NCBI RefSeq assembly: GCF_947258935.1
Contig: NZ_CAMYKH010000029.1
Span: 1-38,608 of the forward strand
Direction: 5' to 3'
Length of the DNA stretch: 38,608 nucleotides
DNA from: an uncultured Muriicola sp.
GTDB taxonomy: Bacteria; Bacteroidota; Bacteroidia; Flavobacteriales; Flavobacteriaceae
In this document: positions 17,117 through 24,228 of the stretch, piece after piece
How the letters are laid out: each line of letters starts with the position of its first letter
Position numbering within the stretch: the first letter of the stretch is position 1
The notes under the pieces: model-generated
What the model saw: the letters and a program-made list of their open reading frames with translations, nothing else
Told to the model about the DNA's origin: nothing
The model's database searches: none
Made by a program: the position numbers and the translations under genes

Positions 17117-18301
17117 TTAAAGGACCTTTTTGATCCTGGCAACGGCCTCTTTTATCTCACTTTCTGAGGCTGCATATGAAATACGGATACAATTGGGATT
17201 TCCAAAAGCCTCCCCCGTTACGGTTGCCACATTAGCCTGCTCCAGCAGGTACATCGCAAAATCCGATGCGTTGTTGATTCGCGTGCCTTGCAGCTCTTTG
17301 CCAAAATAACTGGAAACGTCCGGGAATACATAAAAAGCACCTTCGGGTACATTAAGCTTAAATCCATCTATGGTGCCTAACAATCCAAGAATAAGATCTC
17401 TTCGTTCTTTGAATTTATCGATCATAAACTGGATCTTGCTAACTGGTGCTTCCAGTGCGGTAATGGTAGCGCGCTGGCCAATGGCATTTGCTCCACTAGT
17501 GATCTGACCCTGATATTTTGTACAGGCTTTGGCGATCCAGTCGGCCGCACCTAAATATCCAATACGCCATCCGGTCATAGCAAAGGCTTTGGACACGCCA
17601 TTTACAGTAATGGTACGGTCATACATACCATCTATAGTGGCAATACTGGCATGTTTCCCTCTAAAATTAATATGTTCATAGATCTCATCCGATACTACAA
17701 AGATGTTAGGATATCTTTTAAGGACCTCAGCAAGTCCTTGGAGTTCTTCTTCGCTATAGACAGAACCACTTGGGTTGCAAGGGGAACTGAACCAAAGCAT
17801 TTTAGTTTTGGGTGTTATAGCGGCCTCCAGTTGAGCCGGAGTCATTTTAAAATCGGTATCAATGCTAGTTGGTACTTCAACAGGTGTTCCCTCTGCCAAT
17901 TGAACAATGTCTCTATAGCTAACCCAATAAGGTGCAGGTAAGATAACCTCGTCGCCTTTATTGAGCATTACCATGGCTACATTCGCGAGCGACTGTTTAG
18001 CTCCGGTAGATACTACAATTTGGTTGAGGTTATAAGTAAGCTGATTGTCTCTTTTGAATTTTGCAGAAATAGCCTGTTTCAGATCGGCATAACCATCCAC
18101 AGGGGAATAACTGCTATAGTTGTCGTCTACGGCTTTTTTAGCGGACTCCTTGATAAAATCCGGGATGTTAAAATCGGGTTCTCCAAGACTAAGACCAATG
18201 ATGTCTTTGCCTTCATTTCTCAATTCTCTGGCTTTTGCGGCCATAGCTAAGGTGGCCGAAGTAGATAATTTATTAATTCTATCGGAAAGTTGGTTACTCA
18301 T
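17117..18301 (-). CDS. Pyridoxal-phosphate aspartate aminotransferase (class I)
   Basis: This 394-residue fold-type I aminotransferase matches the prokaryotic Ib aspartate aminotransferase group. Visible are LSLGEPDFNIPDFI near the N-terminus, YSSYSPVDGYADLK, the PLP-stacking segment VSTGAKQSL, CNPSGSVYS, SDEIYEH and the PLP lysine in SKAFAMTGWRIGYLG (K238). It catalyses aspartate plus 2-oxoglutarate to oxaloacetate plus glutamate, possibly with broader specificity. It starts 12 bases after the desaturase stop on the same strand, so the two are probably co-transcribed, though no metabolic link is obvious. Confidence 0.93.
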   Translation of the reverse strand: MSNQLSDRINKLSTSATLAMAAKARELRNEGKDIIGLSLGEPDFNIPDFIKESAKKAVDDNYSSYSPVDGYADLKQAISAKFKRDNQLTYNLNQIVVSTGAKQSLANVAMVMLNKGDEVILPAPYWVSYRDIVQLAEGTPVEVPTSIDTDFKMTPAQLEAAITPKTKMLWFSSPCNPSGSVYSEEELQGLAEVLKRYPNIFVVSDEIYEHINFRGKHASIATIDGMYDRTITVNGVSKAFAMTGWRIGYLGAADWIAKACTKYQGQITSGANAIGQRATITALEAPVSKIQFMIDKFKERRDLILGLLGTIDGFKLNVPEGAFYVFPDVSSYFGKELQGTRINNASDFAMYLLEQANVATVTGEAFGNPNCIRISYAASESEIKEAVARIKKVL

Positions 18302-18313
18302 GCCTGCTAAGGT

Positions 18314-19417
18314 TTATTGATACTGCAAACTGGGATTTTTACCCAGCTCTTTCAAATGTTTGAAGTGCGAAATTATGGCTTTTCTAGTAGTTTTATATTC
18401 ATTATACGGCAAATTAAATTCTTTGGCCGTCTCTTTCACAATTTTAGAGATTTTTGTGTAATGAATATGACTGATGTTTGGAAATATATGGTGCTCAACC
18501 TGATGGTTCAATCCACCTGTAAACCAATTTACGATTCTGTTCTTTGTACCAAAATTAACGGTGGTAAACAATTGGTGAATGGCCCACGTATTTTTCATGG
18601 TTCCATCTTTTTCGGGTAGCGGAGTTTCTGCCTCATCCACCACATGCGCAAGCTGAAAAACTACGCTTAAAATTACACCGGCTACATAATGCATAATAAA
18701 AAAGCCTAAAAGTATTTTCCACCAGGAAATACTTAGCACTAACATGGGTAAAACAATCCATATGGAGAGATAAATGGCCTTGGTGCCTAAAAGAACACTC
18801 CAATTTAGGAATGGATTGGGAAATTTACCATAGGAAAGCTTTCGCTTAGTATACCGGTACATCTGCTGAAAATCTGTCGTAATGGCCCAGTTGAATGTAA
18901 GCAAGCCATACAGGAAAACAGAATAAAAATGTTGAAATTTATGCAACTTGTGCCATTTGGCATGTTTGGAGAAACGCAGTACCCTTCCTGCTTCCAGATC
19001 TTCATCATGATTGTGAATATTGGTATAGGTGTGGTGTAGTACATTGTGTTGTACCTGCCAGTTATATACATTTCCGGCAAGGATGTAGATGCTGCTCCCC
19101 ATAAGTTTATTTACCCATTTTTTTGTGGAATATGAGCCATGGTTGCCATCGTGCATTACATTCATGCCTACTCCGGCCATCCCAACACCCATGGTAATGG
19201 ATAGTAATAAATTTGCCCAGTTAGGCAAATTGAGGGTAAGAATCAAAAAGTAAGGTGCTAGAAAAAGAGAAAACATTACAGCTGTTTTTAGGTGCAGCTT
19301 CCAGTTGCCTGTCTTCTTTAAATTGTTGTCTGCAAAGTACGCATTCACTCGTTTATTAACGGTTCGAAAGAAATTTGCAGAGTCTTTCCTAGAAAATTTT
19401 ATAGTAGTTTTCTCCAT
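18314..19417 (-). CDS. Membrane fatty acid desaturase
   Basis: This 367-residue integral-membrane di-iron enzyme introduces double bonds into acyl chains, probably for membrane fluidity. All three histidine boxes are present: HDGNH (89-93), HNVLHH (124-129) and QVEHH (307-311). Hydrophobic segments lie at about 45-85, 105-120, 168-180 and 215-260. The QVEHH form of the third box is typical of front-end and related acyl-lipid/acyl-CoA desaturases. The regiospecificity cannot be read from sequence. There is no fused cytochrome b5 domain. It is first gene of a two-gene unit with the aminotransferase; a near-consensus TATCTTTA lies upstream. Confidence 0.93.
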   Translation of the reverse strand: MEKTTIKFSRKDSANFFRTVNKRVNAYFADNNLKKTGNWKLHLKTAVMFSLFLAPYFLILTLNLPNWANLLLSITMGVGMAGVGMNVMHDGNHGSYSTKKWVNKLMGSSIYILAGNVYNWQVQHNVLHHTYTNIHNHDEDLEAGRVLRFSKHAKWHKLHKFQHFYSVFLYGLLTFNWAITTDFQQMYRYTKRKLSYGKFPNPFLNWSVLLGTKAIYLSIWIVLPMLVLSISWWKILLGFFIMHYVAGVILSVVFQLAHVVDEAETPLPEKDGTMKNTWAIHQLFTTVNFGTKNRIVNWFTGGLNHQVEHHIFPNISHIHYTKISKIVKETAKEFNLPYNEYKTTRKAIISHFKHLKELGKNPSLQYQ

Positions 19418-19512
19418 AAGTTTGGATTCAAAGCCGTAAAGATAACGTAATATCTTGCTTTATAATGCCCGGTAAGTCATAAAATATGATTAATAAATGC
19501 CACTAATTATGG

Positions 19513-19520
19513 TATTTTTG
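19513..19520 (+). promoter_or_regulatory. Candidate -7 promoter element for rsmG (TATTTTTG)
   Basis: It is an exact TAnnTTTG match ending 18 bases upstream of the rsmG start, in the divergent gap with the desaturase gene. No clear -33 TTG. Confidence 0.45.
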
Positions 19521-19538
19521 TTCGAATAAAAAGCAGGA

Positions 19539-20195
19539 ATGAACCCAGAGATCATCTATCATTACTTTCCGGAACTCTCAGAATTACAAAAGGAACAATT
19601 TGGGCTACTAGGTGTACTATACCAAGATTGGAATAAAAAGATCAATGTTGTCTCCCGTAAGGATATAGATGAATTGTACCTCAGACATGTGTTGCACAGT
19701 CTGGGAATTGCCAAGGTGATGGCTTTTCAACCCGGAACTCGCATATTGGATGTTGGAACAGGAGGTGGATTTCCCGGTATTCCTCTGGCCATTCTATTTC
19801 CTGAGATCCATGTAACTATGGTAGATGCTATAGGGAAAAAGATACGGGTAGTACAGGAAGTAGTGGAGGGATTGGGAATCACGAATACAAGGGCTTTACA
19901 TACCAGAGTGGAGGACTTGGAGGAACAATTCGATTTTATTGTTAGCAGGGCGGTGGCAGCTATGCCTACTTTTGTTCATTGGGTAAAGGGAAAGATTAAT
20001 AAACACTCTACCCATTCCAAGAAAAATGGGATACTATACCTAAAAGGAGGTGATTTAACGGAGGAGTTGAAGATCTATAGGAATGCGGAGATTTTTGACT
20101 TATCCCAATACTTTTCAGAAGAATTTTTTGAAACCAAAAAGGTGGTGTATCTACCTTTGAAATATCATGGACTCTTAAAAACTAAACATCGATAG
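19539..20195 (+). CDS. rsmG: 16S rRNA (guanine-N7)-methyltransferase RsmG
   Basis: This 218-residue class I methyltransferase makes m7G527 (E. coli numbering) in the 530 loop of 16S rRNA. The N-terminal segment LYQDWNKKINVVSRKDIDEL matches the family substrate region. Motif I reads ILDVGTGGGFPGIPLAI, followed by DAIGKK and SRAVAAMPTFVHW. Length is normal. It is transcribed alone, divergent from the desaturase gene. Its 3' end overlaps by 21 bases a possible small minus-strand frame (20175-20303). Confidence 0.96.
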   Translation: MNPEIIYHYFPELSELQKEQFGLLGVLYQDWNKKINVVSRKDIDELYLRHVLHSLGIAKVMAFQPGTRILDVGTGGGFPGIPLAILFPEIHVTMVDAIGKKIRVVQEVVEGLGITNTRALHTRVEDLEEQFDFIVSRAVAAMPTFVHWVKGKINKHSTHSKKNGILYLKGGDLTEELKIYRNAEIFDLSQYFSEEFFETKKVVYLPLKYHGLLKTKHR

Positions 20196-20303
20196 ATAGG
20201 AGTGTCGGCACTTACGCGCGTATTGTACTACAGCCGAATGCACAGTAGTCCAAAGTCCCTTATCTTGACTCCCCATATTCTCTGAATTTTTTCTTACTTC
20301 CAT
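20175..20303 (-). CDS. Possible 42-residue small protein
   Basis: An ATG at 20303 opens a frame beginning MEVRKNSENMGSQDKG and ending SYLSMFSF. A consensus -7 element TAAATTTG sits 22 bases upstream, which is why the frame is worth listing. It has no signal peptide or recognised motif; two lysine/arginine-rich stretches flank a short hydrophobic middle. It overlaps the rsmG 3' end in antisense. The frame could be chance, and I do not recognise it. Confidence 0.25.
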   Translation of the reverse strand: MEVRKNSENMGSQDKGLWTTVHSAVVQYARKCRHSYLSMFSF

Positions 20304-20325
20304 AGGAATTTAGATTTACAATATT

Positions 20326-20333
20326 CAAATTTA
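20326..20333 (-). promoter_or_regulatory. Orphan -7 promoter element (TAAATTTG) in the rsmG-pruA gap
   Basis: It matches TAnnTTTG on the minus strand although no annotated gene starts there. It could drive the 42-residue frame or an antisense RNA over the rsmG 3' end. TTG lies 11 bases upstream, shorter than usual. Confidence 0.3.
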
Positions 20334-20433
20334 CGCAAAAATTACAATTAATTAACGTTAAATTTACATTAATAGTATGTGAATGCTGGTATAATACCCC
20401 TTAACATACTAGAAAAGTGTTAGAAAGGAGCAC

Positions 20434-20466
20434 AAAAAAAACCCTAAGAGATTTTCTTAAGGGTTT
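20434..20466 (-). terminator. Rho-independent terminator after pruA
   Basis: On the minus strand AAACCCTTAAGA pairs with TCTTAGGGTTT (one bulged T), followed by a T8 run. It starts 26 bases past the pruA stop. Confidence 0.88.
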
Positions 20467-20492
20467 CATTATTGGTATGTGTAAAGGTGACT

Positions 20493-22121
20493 TTATCCCA
20501 AAAATGGATATCTATAATCTTCAGGAGTCACAAAAGTTTCTTTGATCAATCTAGGGGATACCCATCGCATTAAGTTTTGAGCAGATCCTGCTTTGTCATT
20601 GGTGCCCGATGCCCTGGCACCTCCAAATGGTTGTTGTCCAACTACCGCTCCGGTTGGTTTGTCATTAATATAAAAATTCCCTGCGCAATTCTGCAGTACT
20701 TTAGTGGCTTCTTCTATGGCGTATCTGTCTGTAGCCATCACTGCTCCTGTTAAGGCATAAGGAGAAGTGCTGTCTACTAATTTCAATACCTGGCTCCATT
20801 CTTTATCATTATAGACATAGATCGTAACCACAGGACCAAATAATTCCGTTTCCATAGTTACATAATGGGGATCTGTTGTAAGAATAATTGTGGGTTCAAT
20901 AAAATATCCTTTAGATTTATCATATCCTCCGCCGGCCACAATCGCAGCTTCTTTATCCTTCTTTGCTCTCTCAATATAGCTTACTAATTTGTCAAAAGAA
21001 CCTTCATGGATCACAGCTGTAATAAAATTGCTCATATCCTCGGGTGACCCCGGAGGATTTAAGGAATCGAGGTCTTTCTTCGCTTCAGATAAAATTTCAT
21101 CGGCCGTAGATTTTGGTAAATAAACCCGCGATGCCGCGCTACATTTTTGTCCCTGGAATTCAAATGCTCCGCGAACAATGGCAGTGGCTACCTGCCTGGG
21201 CTTAGCCGTGGGATGTGCCACAATAAAATCCTTGCCCCCTGTTTCCCCTACTATCCTGGGATAGGTCTTGTATTTGTGGATATTGTTCCCTATTTGGGTC
21301 CATAAATTCTTGAATACATCTGTTGAACCCGTAAAGTGAATTCCGGAGAAATCCGGGTGCGCCAGAAGGGTCTCAGTGATCATCACAGGATCGCCATAGA
21401 TCACATTGATAACTCCATCGGGTAGTCCGGCCTCTTTGAAAACATCCACGAGGATCTTGGCCGAAAATATTTGACTGTCACTTGGCTTCCAAACTACTAC
21501 ATTTCCCATCATGGCTGCACTTGCAGGTAAATTCCCTGCAATAGCTGTAAAATTGAATGGGGTAATGGCATAAACAAATCCTTCCAAAGGTCTGTATTCT
21601 ACCCGGTTCCAAATTCCTTCTGCTGAATCTGGTTGCTCCTGATAGATCTGAGACATATATTCCACATTGAATCTAAGGAAGTCTATAAATTCACAAGCGG
21701 CATCTATCTCTGCCTGGTGAATGGTCTTGGATTGAGCTATCATGGTAGCTGCATTGATCTTAGCCCTGTAAGGTCCGGCTACCAATTCTGCTGCCTTTAA
21801 AAAGATCGCAGCGCGCTGTTCCCAGGCAAGATCTGCCCATTCACTTCTGGCCTCTAGGGCCACATTGATGGCCTCTGTTACGTGTTTCTTTGCTGCTATA
21901 TGATACTGACCAACTTTGTGCTTGTGGTCATGGGGAGGTGAAAGGGGTTTTGTATTCCCTGTTCTGATCTCTTTTGAGCCAATAAATAAAGGAATGTCTG
22001 CTGCTCCTTTAAAATATGCCTTGTATTGTTTTAAAACGGCCTCTCTTTCGGGAGATCCTGGAGCAAAGCCCTTAATAGGTTCATTAACTGCTACTGGTAC
22101 TTGAAAAAACCCTTTACCCAT
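20493..22121 (-). CDS. pruA: L-glutamate gamma-semialdehyde (1-pyrroline-5-carboxylate) dehydrogenase
   Basis: This 542-residue aldehyde dehydrogenase oxidises glutamate semialdehyde to glutamate with NAD+, the second step of proline catabolism. The family start KGFFQVPVAVNEPIKGFAPGS is present. Further along are ITPFNFTAIAGNLPASAAMMGN, the catalytic-region GETGGKDF and the nucleophile Cys in FQGQKCSAASR, then FGPVVTIYVY. It is the stand-alone monofunctional form; no proline dehydrogenase domain is fused and none is encoded nearby. It has its own TACCTTTG element upstream and a terminator downstream. Confidence 0.96.
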   Translation of the reverse strand: MGKGFFQVPVAVNEPIKGFAPGSPEREAVLKQYKAYFKGAADIPLFIGSKEIRTGNTKPLSPPHDHKHKVGQYHIAAKKHVTEAINVALEARSEWADLAWEQRAAIFLKAAELVAGPYRAKINAATMIAQSKTIHQAEIDAACEFIDFLRFNVEYMSQIYQEQPDSAEGIWNRVEYRPLEGFVYAITPFNFTAIAGNLPASAAMMGNVVVWKPSDSQIFSAKILVDVFKEAGLPDGVINVIYGDPVMITETLLAHPDFSGIHFTGSTDVFKNLWTQIGNNIHKYKTYPRIVGETGGKDFIVAHPTAKPRQVATAIVRGAFEFQGQKCSAASRVYLPKSTADEILSEAKKDLDSLNPPGSPEDMSNFITAVIHEGSFDKLVSYIERAKKDKEAAIVAGGGYDKSKGYFIEPTIILTTDPHYVTMETELFGPVVTIYVYNDKEWSQVLKLVDSTSPYALTGAVMATDRYAIEEATKVLQNCAGNFYINDKPTGAVVGQQPFGGARASGTNDKAGSAQNLMRWVSPRLIKETFVTPEDYRYPFLG

Positions 22122-22148
22122 GACAATCTGTTTTGGTTAAAAATCATG

Positions 22149-22156
22149 CAAAGGTA
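22149..22156 (-). promoter_or_regulatory. Candidate -7 promoter element for pruA (TACCTTTG)
   Basis: It is an exact TAnnTTTG match, 27 bases upstream of the pruA start in an 81-bp gap. The -33 region lacks TTG. Confidence 0.5.
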
Positions 22157-22202
22157 CTAAAAGGAGGAAGGTTTAGAAAATACTTATCCTCTAAAAAAGA
22201 TG

Positions 22203-22595
22203 CTAATTTAAAGCGAAGGGAGCACTAAATTTGAAGGCCGGAACATAGACCCTGAATTTTTCGGTAGTAGAAAAATTAACCATGTTGTAATACCCTTTCA
22301 TTGATCCGATTGGAGAGGATAATAAACAACCAGAACTATAGGTGTGTGACTGTCCCGGTTTTATTACGGGTTTTTTTCCAATGACCCCTTCTCCATCCAG
22401 GATCTCCATCTCATTAAGGGCATCATAGATCTGCCAATGGCGAGAAGTTAGTTGCACCGAATTTTTACTTTGATTTTCTATCGTTATGGTATAACCAAAA
22501 GCAAAATGTGTTTTATAATTTTTGAAAAATGTTCCTTCAAAACTTGTCGCTACTGAAATTTTAATTCCTTTGGTAACTTGTGTAATCATTTTCAT
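22203..22595 (-). CDS. apaG: ApaG-domain protein
   Basis: This 130-residue protein covers a single ApaG/DUF525 domain of Ig-like fold. The family core is clear: YTITIENQSKNSVQLTSRHW, then the GEGVIGKKPVIKPGQ glycine-rich loop and the Y-SSGCLLSSPIGSMKGYY segment. ApaG is associated with divalent-cation efflux phenotypes in enterobacteria; the biochemical role is unsettled. The start could be Met1 (22595) or Met3 (22589). It is on the same strand as the upstream T9SS plug gene, with the small membrane frame (22686-22835) in the gap between them. Confidence 0.93.
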   Translation of the reverse strand: MKMITQVTKGIKISVATSFEGTFFKNYKTHFAFGYTITIENQSKNSVQLTSRHWQIYDALNEMEILDGEGVIGKKPVIKPGQSHTYSSGCLLSSPIGSMKGYYNMVNFSTTEKFRVYVPAFKFSAPFALN

Positions 22596-22685
22596 GTCTT
22601 CTATAACCAGCTTAAATCAGTCTTTCAAAAAAAATAATAGGCGTTAAGGTATAAATTCTAGTTTAAATATAATAAAACATAGGTC

Positions 22686-22835
22686 TTACACACTTTTGGG
22701 ATCATACCTGGCCCCAAAATATTCTCCTAAATACCTTTCATTGAGCAAGATAATAATTATGCCTAAAAAGAAGTAGCATTGGAAAAAATATTCGGTGTAG
22801 CGATATTTTTGTCTGCTGTAACCTAACCTTTTAAT
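22686..22835 (-). CDS. Candidate small membrane protein overlapping the plug gene stop, start codon unclear
   Basis: The open frame runs from an in-frame stop (22863-22865) to TAA at 22686-22688 and contains no ATG, GTG or upstream TTG. From the ATT at 22835 it would read IKRLGYSRQKYRYTEYF, then the hydrophobic helix YFFLGIIIILL, and end LGEYFGARYDPKSV (49 residues). The basic head, single transmembrane helix and polar tail look protein-like. The ATT overlaps the TAA of the plug gene as in translationally coupled pairs. Either it uses a rare start (ATT, or CTG at 22859), its start has been lost by mutation, or it is chance. Confidence 0.35.
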   Translation of the reverse strand: MKRLGYSRQKYRYTEYFFQCYFFLGIIIILLNERYLGEYFGARYDPKSV

Positions 22836-24075
22836 TGCTGATGGTCCTGGAATTGGCAGTTCCTATGCCTATGATCCCATCGTATAGATCTCCAAAATTT
22901 CGGTAATAAACAAGGATCAAATAGTTGTTTTCTGTAAAATGGAAATTACCCCCTATGGCGTTAAGATCAATACTGCCATCACTTTTTTTCAGGGCATAGT
23001 TGTAATTATAGAAACCTTGCTTAAGAAGTAGGGTAGCCTCCAGATTGCCGGTTTTGTCATTGTAGGTCAATTTATTGGAATCATCGAGTGCATAATTATT
23101 GTATTTCCCATAAATATAGACATCGTCTAAACCTATTCGCGCTGTATATGGTAAGGTAAAATGAACTCCTGTGTATTCCGCTTCTCGAGATCCGTCGGTT
23201 CCTTGTAAAGTTCTAATTACAAAATCACCATTGATATCCGGGAAGTAGGTATATGGTCTGTTAAACCTGTAGATGTCAGGAAATAGATAGTGCTGATATA
23301 TGTCTTGGAATTCAATACGTGAAATGGCTGCTGTAGGAGCTCTAAGATCACTGGTATCAAAATTTAGAAATTCGTTGCCTCCAAAAAAGCTGGTTTCCTG
23401 ATCATATTTATAAACTAATTCATTCCCCAGCGTGTATTGAGGAACAATTGAATTGATCACTAAATTCCATTGGTAATTTTTTATCAAGGCAACCTTTATC
23501 TCCTTTTTAGGATTCACCCATGGAAATCCGGCAGAATTTATTGTGAATTGAACAGATTGTTTCTCATCGAGATAGTTAAAATCTCTTGAACGGCGAACAA
23601 CAGCAGCTACTCTAACCAGATTCTGATACACCACAAAACGTCGTGAGAATTGAAGTTCGTAAGAACTGTTATAGATCTCCAACATATAATTACCACTTAC
23701 TTTAAGTCGGACATTGGCATTGGGGATGGAAAGTTGATAGTTAGAATAAGGCTGCAGAGTAGAATAACTATTCTCATAATTTATGATCCGTTGATTATCT
23801 ATCCCAACCAGGTATTGCGACTTTAATAACTGTGAAGGTGTCCAATCATAATCGCAATGAATAATAGTATAATAATAGTCTTGTTCTGCGGCAAGGAGAT
23901 CATCAAATTCAAGGTAAATATCCTGGCCTAATTGTACTATTGGAAATTGGTCCTCAGTCTCACCTTTAAAGATAACAGATTTAATATTCTCGGGAGGATT
24001 TACCTCCTCCTGAACCTGTGCAAAGGTCTGGAAGACAAAGCAACACAAAATAAATTGTTTAAGATTTAGGCGCAT
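22831..24075 (-). CDS. Type IX secretion system Plug protein (DUF5103 family)
   Basis: From the ATG at 24075 this is a 414-residue exported protein with a signal peptide (hydrophobic FILCCFVFQTFA, cleavage about residue 19) and beta-rich domains. The segments YYYTIIHCDYDWTPSQLLKSQYL, FSRRFVVYQN and WVNPKKEIKVALIKN match the DUF5103 family. That family includes the Plug seen closing the lateral or periplasmic opening of the SprA translocon in Flavobacterium johnsoniae. The open frame extends 16 codons further to 24123, but the 24075 start puts the signal peptide at the N-terminus and fits the promoter at 24095-24123. It is divergent from nqrA. Confidence 0.88.
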   Translation of the reverse strand: MRLNLKQFILCCFVFQTFAQVQEEVNPPENIKSVIFKGETEDQFPIVQLGQDIYLEFDDLLAAEQDYYYTIIHCDYDWTPSQLLKSQYLVGIDNQRIINYENSYSTLQPYSNYQLSIPNANVRLKVSGNYMLEIYNSSYELQFSRRFVVYQNLVRVAAVVRRSRDFNYLDEKQSVQFTINSAGFPWVNPKKEIKVALIKNYQWNLVINSIVPQYTLGNELVYKYDQETSFFGGNEFLNFDTSDLRAPTAAISRIEFQDIYQHYLFPDIYRFNRPYTYFPDINGDFVIRTLQGTDGSREAEYTGVHFTLPYTARIGLDDVYIYGKYNNYALDDSNKLTYNDKTGNLEATLLLKQGFYNYNYALKKSDGSIDLNAIGGNFHFTENNYLILVYYRNFGDLYDGIIGIGTANSRTISN

Positions 24076-24094
24076 TAATGGGCTATTTTTAAGC

Positions 24095-24123
24095 CAAAGG
24101 TAAACAAAAACTATGCCCTGCAA
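24095..24123 (-). promoter_or_regulatory. Promoter of the T9SS plug gene (TTG-N18-TACCTTTG)
   Basis: It carries both Bacteroidota elements: TTG at 24121-24123 and TACCTTTG at 24095-24102, separated by 18 bases. It lies 20 bases upstream of the chosen start at 24075. This is the best promoter match in the window and supports that start over the one at 24123. Confidence 0.75.
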
Positions 24124-24185
24124 ATTCCCTTCGCTGTAATGCCCAAATTTATAGTCAATAATTATGAATACTTTCTTTTAATTGG

Positions 24186-24193
24186 TATTTTTG
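24186..24193 (+). promoter_or_regulatory. Candidate -7 promoter element of the nqr operon (TATTTTTG)
   Basis: It is an exact TAnnTTTG match, 35 bases upstream of the chosen nqrA start at 24229. This position makes the longer nqrA frame from 24139 unlikely, because transcription would begin inside it. No clear TTG at -33. Confidence 0.5.
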
Positions 24194-24228
24194 GGCAAAT
24201 TTTTATAACCATAAAAGGTTTCCATTTC

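Larger units (their letters stand above)
20196..20492. other. Intergenic region between rsmG and pruA
   Basis: These 297 bases separate two convergent genes. They hold most of the small frame above, its TAAATTTG element, an AT-rich stretch rich in TTAAT/ATTAA around 20340-20380, and the pruA terminator near the right end. No RNA gene or repeat is evident. Confidence 0.5.

Noticed and set aside
18314-19417. Cytochrome b5-fused front-end desaturase
   Set aside because: The QVEHH box is present but there is no HPGG heme motif or extra N-terminal domain.
24076-24123. Longer start for the T9SS plug protein
   Set aside because: It would overlap its own promoter and bury the signal peptide.
24139-24228. 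30-residue N-terminal extension of NqrA with a hydrophobic stretch
   Set aside because: A TAnnTTTG element lies inside it, homologues start at the downstream ATG, and NqrA is cytoplasmic.
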